Shown: positions 17,967 through 26,395, numbered from the stretch's first letter. The stretch: DNA of 46,780 nucleotides from an uncultured Acidobacteriia bacterium (GCA_903909435.1 CAIVVT010000212.1:1-46780), one strand, 5' to 3'. Notes: a model not told the origin generated them from the sequence alone. Numbers and translations: made by a program.

Positions 17967-18743
17967 CTACTTGACCGCCGACTTGGCCTTCTCTGCCGCA
18001 CTCTTCTCCTTGGCCGCAACGTCTTTGATCACCTGGACGCTGTTGGGGGCGTTGATCGCCTGATCGAAGGAAGCGATTGCCTCGTCGTACTTCTTCGCCA
18101 GCAGGCTGCAGTGACCGGAGCGCACAAGCAAAGCTGGCTCAAGTTGAGACATGCTCAAGAGCGCGAGCTTGAAGTTATCCGCGCAAGCTGCGTAATCTTC
18201 TTTTGCGATGCTCTCGAAAGCCAGCCCTTCATAAGCCGGTTCAACGATGTCTTTCACGGCGGCGGCCCACTGCTCGTCGGTCAAATCCGGGTTCGGTTTG
18301 GGGGCCTTTTTGGATAACTCAAGCGCGTCTTTCGCCAGTTTGTCCGCGCGCGCCAGTTTGTCGGCCTTATCCAGATCAAACTTCTTCGTGCCTTGCGCAA
18401 TCGCTTTGGACATAAGAGCCATTGAACCAAAGTTCATCGGATCTGCGGCGATAGCCTGTTCCCCGTAAACCACAACATTATCCAAGTCGCGCTTCAGGTC
18501 GGATGCGGCGGCCATGACGTAAAAGGCGGAACTGCGGAATTCGGAATCGGCAAACTTGTCGATCAGCAGCTTCGCTTTTTCGATTTGTTCGTCCGGTGTC
18601 TGAGCCGCGTACATTGCCCGCACAGCTTCGCCTTCTTTCTTACTCTTGGGTTTCGAAGGAGTAGGATTGGCCGATTGGGCGGCTAGCAGGCCCGCTGCGG
18701 CACAAACTGCTGCGACGATATTGAAGATTCTGGAATAACGCAT
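17967..18743 (-). CDS. Exported TPR-like protein of unknown function
   Basis: 258 residues with a signal peptide (IFNIVAAVCAAAGLLAAQSA). A low-complexity Pro/Ser/Lys stretch follows, then helical pairs resembling tetratricopeptide repeats: EFRSSAFYVMAAASDLKRDLDNVVVYGEQAIAADP and ALLVRSGHCSLLAKKYDEAIASFDQAI. The C terminus is a Lys/Ala-rich helix. TPR folds bind peptides or scaffold complexes; no catalytic motif is visible. ATG 18743 has AAGGAG five bases upstream. It sits 10 bp after a larger exported TPR protein and 15 bp before rnc. Exported, probably periplasmic. Confidence 0.8.
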   Translation of the reverse strand: MRYSRIFNIVAAVCAAAGLLAAQSANPTPSKPKSKKEGEAVRAMYAAQTPDEQIEKAKLLIDKFADSEFRSSAFYVMAAASDLKRDLDNVVVYGEQAIAADPMNFGSMALMSKAIAQGTKKFDLDKADKLARADKLAKDALELSKKAPKPNPDLTDEQWAAAVKDIVEPAYEGLAFESIAKEDYAACADNFKLALLSMSQLEPALLVRSGHCSLLAKKYDEAIASFDQAINAPNSVQVIKDVAAKEKSAAEKAKSAVK

Positions 18744-18753
18744 AGTTCTCCTT

Positions 18754-20253
18754 TTATTGCTGTTGTTTGCGGCCCCTCGCCGCCTCTAATTCGGTTTGAG
18801 CCGCTTTACGGGCCGGCTCGCTACCCCCTACCACCGCCAGCGCCGCCTCATATTGGGCGACAGCTTCAGCAGGTTCTTGACCGATCGTGGCAAGCCGAGC
18901 CAGGTAGACGTGGGTCCACGCCTTCTCAAACGCTTCCGGTTCAAGGGTCAGAGTCTTCTCAAAAAGTGCCTTCGACAACTCAGGGTCCTTCTCAAGATAC
19001 GCGGCTCGCGCCAGTCCGAAATATGCGCGCGCGTGAAGTGGCTTAGGCGCAGGCTGTTGGAGCACCGTGCGGAAAATGCTGCGAGCGCCTTCAGTTTGGT
19101 GTGCCCGAATCAATTTATCAGCCTCTTCGAGTTGGAGTTCCAGAGGATTCGCAGCCACCTGAGGCGGAGCCTGCGCCTGCACCACGTGCTCGACAGGCTT
19201 GTCCAGAAACTGAATGGCGGCGATGCGCTCCTGCTCTTTTTTGACGTGGATATTGTCAATCATCTCTGGCAGGTTCAGCCGCATGGACAACTCCTGCTTT
19301 TCATAGCCGGCGAGCGTATCGGCAAAGTAACGGCTAAGGACAAAACCCTCCCGCATCGCTTCGTCTGCTTCCTCTGGCGCATGGTCGAGGCGAGACTCGA
19401 CAGCTCGGACCAACGACATCCCGAAGAGCAGCACACAATCCTGCTTGTATACCTCTGAGAGGACTGGCGCATTCTCCGCCAGGTAACACAGCTGCTTCTT
19501 TCTCGTAATCGATTCAGTCGCCCGAATCGCCATCGGATCGATCAAATAGTGCAGGTAGGCGCGGCGGATGTCTTTCACCCGGGGATGAGCAGAGGGAGTC
19601 ACGACCACAAAATAGTCGTCGGTCAGACTGCGGGTGTGCACCTGATTGGGCGCACCCAGGAGATCTATGTAGATCTGGAAACGGCGCCCGCGCGAGCCGC
19701 TAGTCGGATTCCGCAGGTACAGATTCGCTTGCAGCAGTGCGTCGGTGACCGGCCCGTGATATCGCTCTATAATGCTGTCGTAAGCCGGTTGTGCAGCCTT
19801 CCAGTCACGTTCGAGCTCAGCTTCTTTCCAGAAATCGGCAAGCAGCGGCCTGAGTTCATCGAGTGCGTTGGCCGCAGGCGGGGTGCGGTCCGTGGGGTAG
19901 CGCCACTTGAAATCCGGCGGGCCATCCACGCTCAGCGCAAAGGTGATGTACTGGCTCAATTCGTCGCGCGAGTCCGGCTTCTTGTGGGCCTCGAAGAACT
20001 GTTTCAGATAGCGAACCGACTTCAGATCGCGCGAAGCGATGGACTGCCGTAGTTGAGTCCGCAGCGGATGTGTAGATGCGGAGTTCAACTCCGCGTCGTA
20101 GCCTGCTACATTAATCGCCGCGAGAACGGCGAATAGCGACTTGCTTCCGTCCAGTTGCCCTTGCGGAGAGTCCGCCGCGCGCGCCGGGCGACACGCAATC
20201 GCAGCGAAAAGGAAGAAAGCGGCAACAGTGCGAACTTCTCTCAAGACCAGCAA
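18754..20253 (-). CDS. Exported TPR-containing protein of unknown function
   Basis: About 499 residues with an N-terminal signal (AAFFLFAAIACRPARAADS). The middle 250 residues include FQIYIDLLGAPNQVHTRSL..DDYFVVVTPSA and DIRRAYLHYLIDPMAIR. These remotely resemble metallopeptidase-like exported proteins of Acidobacteria, but I see no HExxH. The C-terminal third has clear TPR-type repeats (ARAYFGLARAAYLEKDPELSKALFEKTLTLEP). The start is TTG 20253, or TTG 20244; neither has a convincing ribosome-binding site. It is the first of three genes ending with rnc. Function unknown. Confidence 0.75.
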   Translation of the reverse strand: MLVLREVRTVAAFFLFAAIACRPARAADSPQGQLDGSKSLFAVLAAINVAGYDAELNSASTHPLRTQLRQSIASRDLKSVRYLKQFFEAHKKPDSRDELSQYITFALSVDGPPDFKWRYPTDRTPPAANALDELRPLLADFWKEAELERDWKAAQPAYDSIIERYHGPVTDALLQANLYLRNPTSGSRGRRFQIYIDLLGAPNQVHTRSLTDDYFVVVTPSAHPRVKDIRRAYLHYLIDPMAIRATESITRKKQLCYLAENAPVLSEVYKQDCVLLFGMSLVRAVESRLDHAPEEADEAMREGFVLSRYFADTLAGYEKQELSMRLNLPEMIDNIHVKKEQERIAAIQFLDKPVEHVVQAQAPPQVAANPLELQLEEADKLIRAHQTEGARSIFRTVLQQPAPKPLHARAYFGLARAAYLEKDPELSKALFEKTLTLEPEAFEKAWTHVYLARLATIGQEPAEAVAQYEAALAVVGGSEPARKAAQTELEAARGRKQQQ

Positions 20254-20278
20254 TTCTCAGTGTACCTTGCCTACCCGT

Positions 20279-20311
20279 CCTGCCCGGCACTTCAATCCGG
20301 CGACGGGCAGG
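20279..20311 (-). terminator. Inverted repeat after epsI, possible terminator or 5' leader hairpin
   Basis: CCTGCCCG (20279-20286) and CGGGCAGG (20304-20311) are perfect 8-bp inverted repeats with a 17-bp loop. They lie in the 61-bp gap after epsI and before the TPR gene on the minus strand. No U-run follows, so Rho-independent termination is uncertain. A leader structure for the downstream operon is an alternative. Confidence 0.4.
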
Positions 20312-20314
20312 CCC

Positions 20315-20965
20315 TCATTTCGGCAGTAGCGCGCGAATCGCTTCGAAGGAGTCCGACGCCAGGCTCCGCGCTTCGAAATCTGCGTCCAGGCCAGCGCGTT
20401 CTGGCACAACGATCCGAACGATGGAGGTGTCGCTACGGTGATACCGCACCGAATCGAAAACCGTGTTGACTTTTGCGCGATATTCGTCCGCGATGACATT
20501 ATTGTGGGTCTGGTACCAGTACAGGACCACGCTCCGTTCCTCGCCCTTGACGATCATGGAGTGATTCACGCGAATAGGTTCGGCGCGGCCTGGAACTTGC
20601 AAATCTATGAAGCTCGAGCGACTGGCTTCCCATCCAGAGCCCGGCAGGCACACTTTAGGCGAATGGGGGGCAACCCCCGTCGTTTGAGTCTTGAAGAACG
20701 CGATGAACAGGCTGGCGGATGCCCCTGAGACTGGGTGCACGTAGATGCGGTTGAGTGTGTCGTCCGCCTTCAGCACGTCCTGGACTTCGGGCTCAATCGC
20801 ACTTTCAGACGCCATCGACCACGAGCCCAACTGCGCGGGAAGCGCCTTCAACGGCTGGGACAGCAAGACTATTTCCTGTTTAGGGTAGGCCAGATAGAAC
20901 AGCGCCTCCGCTAACAGCAGAAACGTCAGCAGCAGGGCGCGCCTCGTTTTCAAGAAATCAAACAC
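20315..20965 (-). CDS. epsI: EpsI family exosortase-associated protein
   Basis: 216 residues with one N-terminal membrane segment (ALLLTFLLLAEALFYLAY) and a periplasmic domain. It carries the EpsI hallmark PHSPKVCLPGSGW (Cys in the middle) and VVLYWYQTHNNVIADEY near the C terminus. EpsI proteins accompany exosortases and exopolysaccharide genes; in some exosortases this domain is fused to the C terminus. It overlaps the exosortase gene by 8 bp, so the two are certainly co-translated. The conserved Cys suggests a thiol role, but the biochemical activity is unproven in the family. Confidence 0.9.
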   Translation of the reverse strand: MFDFLKTRRALLLTFLLLAEALFYLAYPKQEIVLLSQPLKALPAQLGSWSMASESAIEPEVQDVLKADDTLNRIYVHPVSGASASLFIAFFKTQTTGVAPHSPKVCLPGSGWEASRSSFIDLQVPGRAEPIRVNHSMIVKGEERSVVLYWYQTHNNVIADEYRAKVNTVFDSVRYHRSDTSIVRIVVPERAGLDADFEARSLASDSFEAIRALLPK

Positions 20966-21917
20966 TTGCCCGCACCTCCTTGCGCTTGCCGAGTCTTGCC
21001 AGTCCCAGGAGTAACTGATGCAGGGCCAGCAGCGCCACGAGCGCCACCATGAAGATCACCCATCCTTCCATCAGGTGGAATAGTCCTTCGGCATACTCCT
21101 TGTTGACCTCTGATAGTACTCCGGTAATGGTGACGCGCAATCCGTTGGCGAAGATAGCAATCGGGATGGTCGAGAAGAATAGAACCGTGCGAATCCAGCG
21201 CTTAGTTTCGAAAAAATAGCCATAGATCAGCGATAGGAAGCCGAGCGAAAGCAAAGAGCGGATACCGCTGCACGCCTCAACGACATTCAGTTTCTGGCTA
21301 GCCAATTCCAGGACGTTGCCTTCACGCAGAACCGGGATGCCTAGCATCGAAAGACTGACTTCGGCAAACTGACTCGCCAAAGTCTGTAGCGGGCCCGTGA
21401 TCTGACCGTAAATGAACTGCGGGATGCGGATCATGAACAACAGCAAAAGCAGCGGAAATACCAGCAGTCGGAAGACAGGGAATCCGCAGGTCGCGAGCAC
21501 TATCCCGTACACGGTCAGCAGTAAACCGCCGCGCATCAACGCGAATTCGGCACCGAAGGTCCCTAGCAGCAAAAGCGCAAAGCCGAGCACGCATAGGGCC
21601 CAACCCGCCCAATGCGGTCTGATCGGGGTCCGTTCCAACTCAGGCCTCCGCTGCCAGATCATATAGCCGACAATGACCGGCACGAAAAAGCCGTGCCCCA
21701 TGCTCTCGTCCTTGGCGTACTCCTTGAACATGTCGCGCAGCACGGGAGCGAAAAGCAGCACGGTCAGAGCGCCAAACCAGGCTAGGGCCGCCCAATTCGG
21801 ACCCGCGTCACCGTCCTGTGGCGCCGCGAGGGGTGTGGCGGCGTGCTCCGCGTCGTCTATTCGAAAGGGGGGCGAGTGTTCAGCCTCATGCGAGGCGTCT
21901 TGGGCATCCTGCTTCAT
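20958..21917 (-). CDS. Exosortase
   Basis: Polytopic inner-membrane cysteine transpeptidase-like enzyme that processes PEP-CTERM-type C-terminal anchors. About 45 hydrophilic N-terminal residues precede eight or so membrane segments. The catalytic residues are visible: Cys in LNVVEACSGIRSLLSL, Arg in FANGLRVTITGVL and His in GLFHLMEGWVIF. The early DESMGHGFFVPVIVGYMIW is also typical. 319 residues without a fused EpsI domain; a separate epsI follows with 8 bp overlap. I see no PEP-CTERM protein in the window, so its substrates are elsewhere. The subfamily is not assigned. Confidence 0.92.
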   Translation of the reverse strand: MKQDAQDASHEAEHSPPFRIDDAEHAATPLAAPQDGDAGPNWAALAWFGALTVLLFAPVLRDMFKEYAKDESMGHGFFVPVIVGYMIWQRRPELERTPIRPHWAGWALCVLGFALLLLGTFGAEFALMRGGLLLTVYGIVLATCGFPVFRLLVFPLLLLLFMIRIPQFIYGQITGPLQTLASQFAEVSLSMLGIPVLREGNVLELASQKLNVVEACSGIRSLLSLGFLSLIYGYFFETKRWIRTVLFFSTIPIAIFANGLRVTITGVLSEVNKEYAEGLFHLMEGWVIFMVALVALLALHQLLLGLARLGKRKEVRASV

Positions 21918-21976
21918 GACGGTAATTCCATACTACGCGAGCGGGCACCTCAACAAAGGAGAGGAACTCCGAGTTT

Positions 21977-22261
21977 TCACCCGGAAAAATCGAAGCGGTA
22001 CTGGCGCCGGGAAAAATACAGCGACGTAGAACGTTTGGGATGCGCCTGGATGTGCAACTTCACGACGCCCCCGTGCAGGCGGGCCATGTGTTTGGCTACG
22101 TCAACTTCAGGATCGGCGGAGGCAAGGCCGGGGCCGCCGGTTTCTCCGATCCAGCGGTCAGTATCCTGATTCAGACGAAGTTCCAGCCCCAAGTCCGCGC
22201 AGCGCCATTGCCCGTCGCGAAGGAAGGCCTTTCGGGAGCCAATTCTGAGTACTACGCCCAT
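21977..22261 (-). CDS. Hypothetical protein, possible small gene upstream of exosortase
   Basis: This is the only plausible gene in the 490-bp stretch between the exosortase and fliW starts. From ATG 22261 it encodes about 94 residues (GVVLRIGSRKAFLRDGQWRC near the start, then DPEVDVAKHMARLHGGVVKL). Third codon positions are mostly G or C, as in neighbouring genes. ATG 22282 is an alternative start; no good ribosome-binding site is visible for either. I recognise no domain. The opposing open frame at 22040-22408 has an unconvincing composition. The remaining 22283-22408 shows nothing I can name. Confidence 0.4.
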   Translation of the reverse strand: MGVVLRIGSRKAFLRDGQWRCADLGLELRLNQDTDRWIGETGGPGLASADPEVDVAKHMARLHGGVVKLHIQAHPKRSTSLYFSRRQYRFDFSG

Positions 22262-22408
22262 TTGGAAAGCCGTTGGCGCCATTCCAGGCGCCGCACCTAC
22301 AAAGAGAATTCTTATCACAAAACGGCGGTTGATATCGTGCGTGAGCCTAAGGCGGCGGAGAAGACTCACCCCAGCCCGCACTCCTTCATCGGGGGGACGT
22401 CGTTATAG

Positions 22409-22876
22409 ATGCCTGTACTTGCCAGCCCGGACCTCGGCCAGATCCACTTCCTTGAGAAGGATGTAATCAGTTTCCCCGAAGGTGTGCCGGCCTTTGAGCA
22501 CCTGCATACGTTCTTGCTGGTGCAGCCGGATGAGTTCGCACCGTTCATGTTTCTCGTCAGTACCGACTCTCCGGCCACTCGCTTTATCTGCCTCCCGATC
22601 TGCCTGATCGAGCCCGACTACCACTTTGAGCTAGACCGGGAAGAGGGGGCCAGAACGGGGTTCGAAGCTGGCGCGTACCCGGTCGCGGCACCGGGTGGGC
22701 CGCTGGTTTTGGCGGTAACGACCATACAGGAAACCGCGCCGGCCACGGTGAATCTGGCGTCGCCCATCCTTGTCGACGCGGAACGTCGCCTGGGTGCGCA
22801 GTTGATCCTGAGCGGAACCGCCTATTCGCATGTCGCACCGCTGAAAACGCGGGGGAGGCTGGAGGGTGCATGTTAG
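22409..22876 (+). CDS. fliW: Flagellar assembly factor FliW
   Basis: 155-residue FliW protein that binds flagellin and antagonises CsrA. When flagellin is secreted, free FliW sequesters CsrA and frees flagellin mRNA for translation. Family marks are the opening IHFLEKDVISFPEGVPAFEHLHTFLLV, then PFMFLVSTDSPATRFICLP, and VTTIQETAPATVNLASPILVDAERRLGAQLIL. The start ATG follows an in-frame-independent stop directly and has no strong ribosome-binding site. Its last 7 bp overlap csrA. The order fliW-csrA-flagellin is the well-known regulatory arrangement. Confidence 0.95.
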   Translation: MPVLASPDLGQIHFLEKDVISFPEGVPAFEHLHTFLLVQPDEFAPFMFLVSTDSPATRFICLPICLIEPDYHFELDREEGARTGFEAGAYPVAAPGGPLVLAVTTIQETAPATVNLASPILVDAERRLGAQLILSGTAYSHVAPLKTRGRLEGAC

Positions 22877-23139
22877 TGTTCCGGCGTAAGATCGGCGAGT
22901 CGGTGATCCTGGATGGCCAGATTGAAGTGCAACTTCTGGAGATCACCGGCTCCCGAGTGAAGCTGGGATTCACCGCTCCACAAGCAATACCGATCGTGCG
23001 GAAAGAGCTCTATCTTACCCAGGTCCAGAACCAGCAAGCCGTGGCTCGCGGCACAGCAGATAGCCTGAAGCGCATGGTTTCCGAGATGCGTGCCCAGGTC
23101 ACATTAACCGATCCGGGTGCCTCCGCGCCGGCAAAGTAG
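22870..23139 (+). CDS. csrA: Carbon storage regulator CsrA
   Basis: Dimeric RNA-binding translational repressor recognising GGA motifs in hairpin loops or leaders. The core MLVFRRKIGESVILDGQIEV..LEITGSRVKLGFTAPQAIPIVRKELY is complete. At 89 residues it is longer than the roughly 61-75 residues of many CsrA proteins because of a C-terminal tail (VSEMRAQVTLTDPGASAPAK). Such extended forms are common where FliW acts allosterically. The start overlaps fliW by 7 bp. GGAGGG at 22861-22866, 3 bp before ATG, itself contains a GGA that CsrA could bind. Next gene: flagellin. Confidence 0.95.
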   Translation: MLVFRRKIGESVILDGQIEVQLLEITGSRVKLGFTAPQAIPIVRKELYLTQVQNQQAVARGTADSLKRMVSEMRAQVTLTDPGASAPAK

Positions 23140-23167
23140 AGCACTCCGAAGTACTTTCCGGATTTCC

Positions 23168-23194
23168 TCAAGAATCAGCCGTTGACCACGATAT
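23168..23194 (+). promoter_or_regulatory. Probable sigma-28-type flagellin promoter
   Basis: TCAA (23168-23171), 15 bp spacer, CACGATAT (23187-23194). This matches TAAA/GCCGATAT at 3 of 4 and 6 of 8 positions with correct spacing, weaker than the flbD promoter. Flagellin genes are the classical sigma-28 target, which supports it. Transcription would begin near 23201 and leave a leader of about 80 nt. Confidence 0.5.
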
Positions 23195-23200
23195 GGTTCT

Positions 23201-23281
23201 TGGGTGACAGAAGCGGACTGCAAAGCGGTCCCCGCCAGGAAAGAATCCCGCGGATTTTGATTTACCCAGGGAGAACCGCAA
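23201..23281 (+). promoter_or_regulatory. Flagellin mRNA leader with GGA motifs and hairpin (candidate CsrA target)
   Basis: Four GGA trinucleotides occur at about 23215, 23238, 23252 and 23270. The last is inside the ribosome-binding site AGGGAG (23268-23273, 8 bp from ATG). A 7-bp hairpin is formed by GGACTGC (23215-23221), loop AAA and GCGGTCC (23225-23231), with one G-U pair. Overlap of a GGA with the Shine-Dalgarno plus an upstream GGA is how CsrA represses hag in Bacillus. CsrA binding here is inferred. Confidence 0.5.
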
Positions 23282-24526
23282 ATGGCGTTTTCGATTAACA
23301 CCAACGTTGCTTCATTGCAGGCTCAGTACTATCTGAACCAGAACAGTAATTTCCAGGCTAAGACGATCAACCGCGTGACCTCGGGCTTGCGCATCGTTAA
23401 CTCGGGTGACGACGCGGCCGGCTTGGCTGTCGCGAACCAACTGCGCAGCGATCAGGCTGTCCTGACGCAGGGCGTGCGCAACATCAGTGACGCGCAGTCG
23501 CAATTGCAGACCGTAGATTCGGGCATGACCAACATTGGCAACCTGCTGGATCGGCTTCGCACGCTGGCCGGTCAGTCATCCTCGACGACCTTCACGGGCG
23601 ACCGCGCCACGCTGCAGGACGAGTTTTCGACGACAGTCGCAGAAATCTCGCGCCAGGCGAAAGCGGTTGGCATGGACTCAGGCGGCACGCTTGCAAAGGC
23701 TGGTACCGTGTTCATTGGCGGCGGCAAAGACACAACCAACGGTTCAGTGAGCCTGGACCTCGGAGCTGCGGCAGTCGATGCCAACAGTCTTGGTCTGACT
23801 TCGAATACCGCCGGAGCCGATGTGGCTATCGACCTCGGCCTGAAAGCGGATGCGACTCAGGCCATCAGAGACCTGAAAGTCGCTACTATCGCTACTGCGG
23901 CTGGGGCCACTGCCGCAACCTTCACCTTTGACAACACGGGCAGTTTCGGTGGTTCCGGATCCGTTACGATCAGCGTCGGCCTGACTGGTATCAGCACACA
24001 GGCTGGCCTGCTGACGGCCATCAACAACCAAATCCAGCAGGCGGCCTCGTCCGACCCGAATTTCGCTGCAGCCAACTTCGGCGCTTCGATCGACGGCGCG
24101 ACGGGAGCGCTCACTTTCTCCACGTCCGGGTCGGTGGCATCCGCCATCTCAGTTACCGGCGACGCAGGCTCGAGCGCCCTGCTGGGCTTCGATGCCACAC
24201 CCGTAGCCGTGTCGCAAGGCGCCTTTAACATCCTGGACCCCTCTGCCGCCACAACCGCGACGGATACGATCGCAAACGCCGTCAAGCTGCTCGGCCAGGC
24301 ACAAGCCGCAGTCGGCAAAAGCGAGAACGTGTTGACGTATTCGCTGAACCTGGCATCAACTCAGTTGACCAATTTCGCGTCTTCTCAATCGCAAATCCGG
24401 GATGCGGATCTCGCGGCGGAAGCGGCCAACCTGTCGAAGGCTCAGATTCTCTCTCAGGCCGGCGTTGCCGCTCTCGCCCAGGCGAACTCGGCCCCGCAGG
24501 CTGTACTGTCTCTCCTCAAGGGCTAA
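23282..24526 (+). CDS. fliC: Flagellin
   Basis: Main filament subunit, exported by the flagellar type III system and capped by FliD. The N-terminal D0/D1 region (FSINTNVASLQAQYYLNQNS, RVTSGLRIVNSGDDAAGLAVANQLRSD) and C-terminal D1/D0 region (LASTQLTNFASSQSQIRDADLAAEAANLSKAQILSQAGVAALAQANSAPQAVLSLL) are canonical. A variable Gly/Ala/Thr-rich middle of about 200 residues forms the outer domain. 414 residues. AGGGAG gives a strong ribosome-binding site 8 bp before ATG. It stands alone after fliW-csrA, with its own promoter and terminator. Confidence 0.97.
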   Translation: MAFSINTNVASLQAQYYLNQNSNFQAKTINRVTSGLRIVNSGDDAAGLAVANQLRSDQAVLTQGVRNISDAQSQLQTVDSGMTNIGNLLDRLRTLAGQSSSTTFTGDRATLQDEFSTTVAEISRQAKAVGMDSGGTLAKAGTVFIGGGKDTTNGSVSLDLGAAAVDANSLGLTSNTAGADVAIDLGLKADATQAIRDLKVATIATAAGATAATFTFDNTGSFGGSGSVTISVGLTGISTQAGLLTAINNQIQQAASSDPNFAAANFGASIDGATGALTFSTSGSVASAISVTGDAGSSALLGFDATPVAVSQGAFNILDPSAATTATDTIANAVKLLGQAQAAVGKSENVLTYSLNLASTQLTNFASSQSQIRDADLAAEAANLSKAQILSQAGVAALAQANSAPQAVLSLLKG

Positions 24527-24567
24527 CCCCAAGCCTCTTGAAGCACCTGCGTACCGAGTGCGCGGTA

Positions 24568-24605
24568 GCCCCGGCCTAACCCGCCGGGGCGTTTTTCTGT
24601 TTTTG
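24568..24605 (+). terminator. Rho-independent terminator of the flagellin gene
   Basis: A perfect 8-bp GC stem, GCCCCGGC (24568-24575) and GCCGGGGC (24583-24590), with a 7-nt loop is followed by GTTTTTCTGTTTTT. This is the clearest intrinsic terminator in the window. It lies 42 bp after the flagellin stop. Confidence 0.92.
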
Positions 24606-24724
24606 AAGAGCACCCCCGGCTGGCCGGCCCTCGCCTTGCGCAAAATCCTCATTTGTTCCACTTTGCAGGCCGGAGCCCGGCTCGGCTTGTTTCGTGACGG
24701 CGATATGATGGGAGTTTCAGTATC

Positions 24725-26395
24725 ATGCAACTCCCCAGCCGCACCCTGTATGAAGGCCCAGAACGCGCCCCGGCCCGCGCGCAATTGAAAGGCATTGGCT
24801 TCACCGACGAGGATCTCCGCAAGCCAATCATCGGCATCGCCAACACCTGGATTGGCACGATGCCTTGCAACTGGCTGCTACGCGACATCGCCAAGGAGGT
24901 CGCGCGCGGCATTCGTGAGGCCGGCGGCACGCCGATGGAGTTCAATACCATCGCCATCTCGGACGGCATCACGATGGGCACGCAGGGCATGAAGACCTCT
25001 CTGATCTCGCGCGAGGTCGTAGCCGACTCCATCGAACTCGTGACCCGCGGCCATATGTTCGACGGCCTGGTCTGCCTGGTGGCCTGCGACAAGACCATCC
25101 CCGGAGCGGCCCTTGCCCTGCTGCGGCTGAACATACCCGGCGTGATCCTTTATGGCGGTTCGATCCTGCCCGGCCACTATAAGGGCAAGGACATCACGAT
25201 TCAGGAAGTATTCGAGGCGGTAGGTGCGTTTTCAGCCGGCAAGATTACCGAAACTGAATTCAAACAGATCGAAGATTGCGCCTCGCCGGGTCCCGGTGCC
25301 TGCGGCGGGCAGTTCACAGCTAACACGATGGCCACCGTGATGGAGATGATCGGCCTGTCGCCGATCAATACCGCCATGGTGCCGCAGGTGGACGAGCGCA
25401 AGAGCGACGTTGCCGCCTACTGCGGCCGGGTGATTCTCGACGCCGTGAAGAACGAGCGCCGCCCGCGTGCGATCTGCACGCGCCAGGCATTCGAAAACGC
25501 GATTGCGGGGGTGGCGGCCACGGGTGGATCGACGAATGCCGTCCTGCACCTTCTGGCGATGGCCAATGAAGCCAGCGTGAAATTGAAAATCGACGACTTC
25601 AACACGGTCAGCGAGCGCACGCCGCTTATTGTCAGCCTGCGTCCTGCGGGCGAGTTCGTGGCCGCCGACGTGGATAAAGCCGGCGGAATCGGCGTCCTCG
25701 CAAAGCGACTGGTCGAGGGCGGATACGCGGACGGCTCGCTCCTGACGGTGACCGGCAAGACGCTGGGCGAGGAGGCCGCTGCTGCGGTGGAAACGCCCGG
25801 TCAACAGGTGATTCGCCCGCTGAGCAACCCGATCAAGAAAACCGGCGGATTGGTGATCTTGCGAGGCTCCCTCGCGCCCGACGGCGGGGTCATCAAAGTG
25901 ACCGGCATCGCCGAGAATCGCCATGAGGGCCCCGCGCGGGTCTTCAACTGCGAAGAAGACACGATGCACGCGGTGACGGAGGGCCGGATCCAGTCCGGAG
26001 ACATCGTCGTCATCCGCTACGAAGGGCCCAAGGGCGGTCCGGGCATGCGCGAAATGCTGGGCGTCACCAGCGCCATCATGGGCGCGGGCCTGGGCGATTC
26101 GGTGGCGTTGCTCACCGACGGGCGGTTCTCCGGAGCTACGCGCGGATTCATGGTCGGCCACGTCGCGCCAGAGGCCTTCGACGGAGGCCCGATCGCCTTC
26201 GTCGAGGACGGCGATACGATCATCATCGACATCGCCGAACGCCGCATCGACCTGGTGCTGGACGCCGCAACACTCGCCGAGCGCAAGGCCAAGTGGACCG
26301 CGCCCGCACCGGCTTTCAGGAGCGGCGTCATGGCAAAGTACATCAAGCTGGTGGGCTCGGCGTCAGAAGGCGCAGTCACATCGCAAGTGTTCTAG
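24725..26395 (+). CDS. ilvD: Dihydroxy-acid dehydratase
   Basis: Fe-S dehydratase of branched-chain amino acid synthesis, converting dihydroxyisovalerate and dihydroxymethylvalerate to their 2-keto acids. The cluster cysteines lie in [13 protein letters not shown] (about 50), [15 protein letters not shown] (about 120) and [14 protein letters not shown] (about 193). [16 protein letters not shown] and [23 protein letters not shown] are also diagnostic. 556 residues is normal. ATG 24725 has GGGAG upstream. It is monocistronic between the flagellin terminator and a 222-bp gap. A more distant paralogue of the same superfamily is at 38467-40491. Confidence 0.97.
   Translation: MQLPSRTLYEGPERAPARAQLKGIGFTDEDLRKPIIGIANTWIGTMPCNWLLRDIAKEVARGIREAGGTPMEFNTIAISDGITMGTQGMKTSLISREVVADSIELVTRGHMFDGLVCLVACDKTIPGAALALLRLNIPGVILYGGSILPGHYKGKDITIQEVFEAVGAFSAGKITETEFKQIEDCASPGPGACGGQFTANTMATVMEMIGLSPINTAMVPQVDERKSDVAAYCGRVILDAVKNERRPRAICTRQAFENAIAGVAATGGSTNAVLHLLAMANEASVKLKIDDFNTVSERTPLIVSLRPAGEFVAADVDKAGGIGVLAKRLVEGGYADGSLLTVTGKTLGEEAAAAVETPGQQVIRPLSNPIKKTGGLVILRGSLAPDGGVIKVTGIAENRHEGPARVFNCEEDTMHAVTEGRIQSGDIVVIRYEGPKGGPGMREMLGVTSAIMGAGLGDSVALLTDGRFSGATRGFMVGHVAPEAFDGGPIAFVEDGDTIIIDIAERRIDLVLDAATLAERKAKWTAPAPAFRSGVMAKYIKLVGSASEGAVTSQVF

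Noticed and set aside
22328..22335. GTTGATAT, a sigma-28-like -10 before fliW
   Set aside because: 6 of 8 match but no TAAA-like box lies 14-16 bp upstream.
22040..22408. Plus-strand open frame of 122 codons ending at the fliW start
   Set aside because: Composition is unlike a folded protein, no start signal is visible, and the opposite strand gives a better candidate.
25232..26161. Minus-strand open frame of 309 codons
   Set aside because: Antisense to ilvD; it reflects GC-rich codon bias, not a gene.
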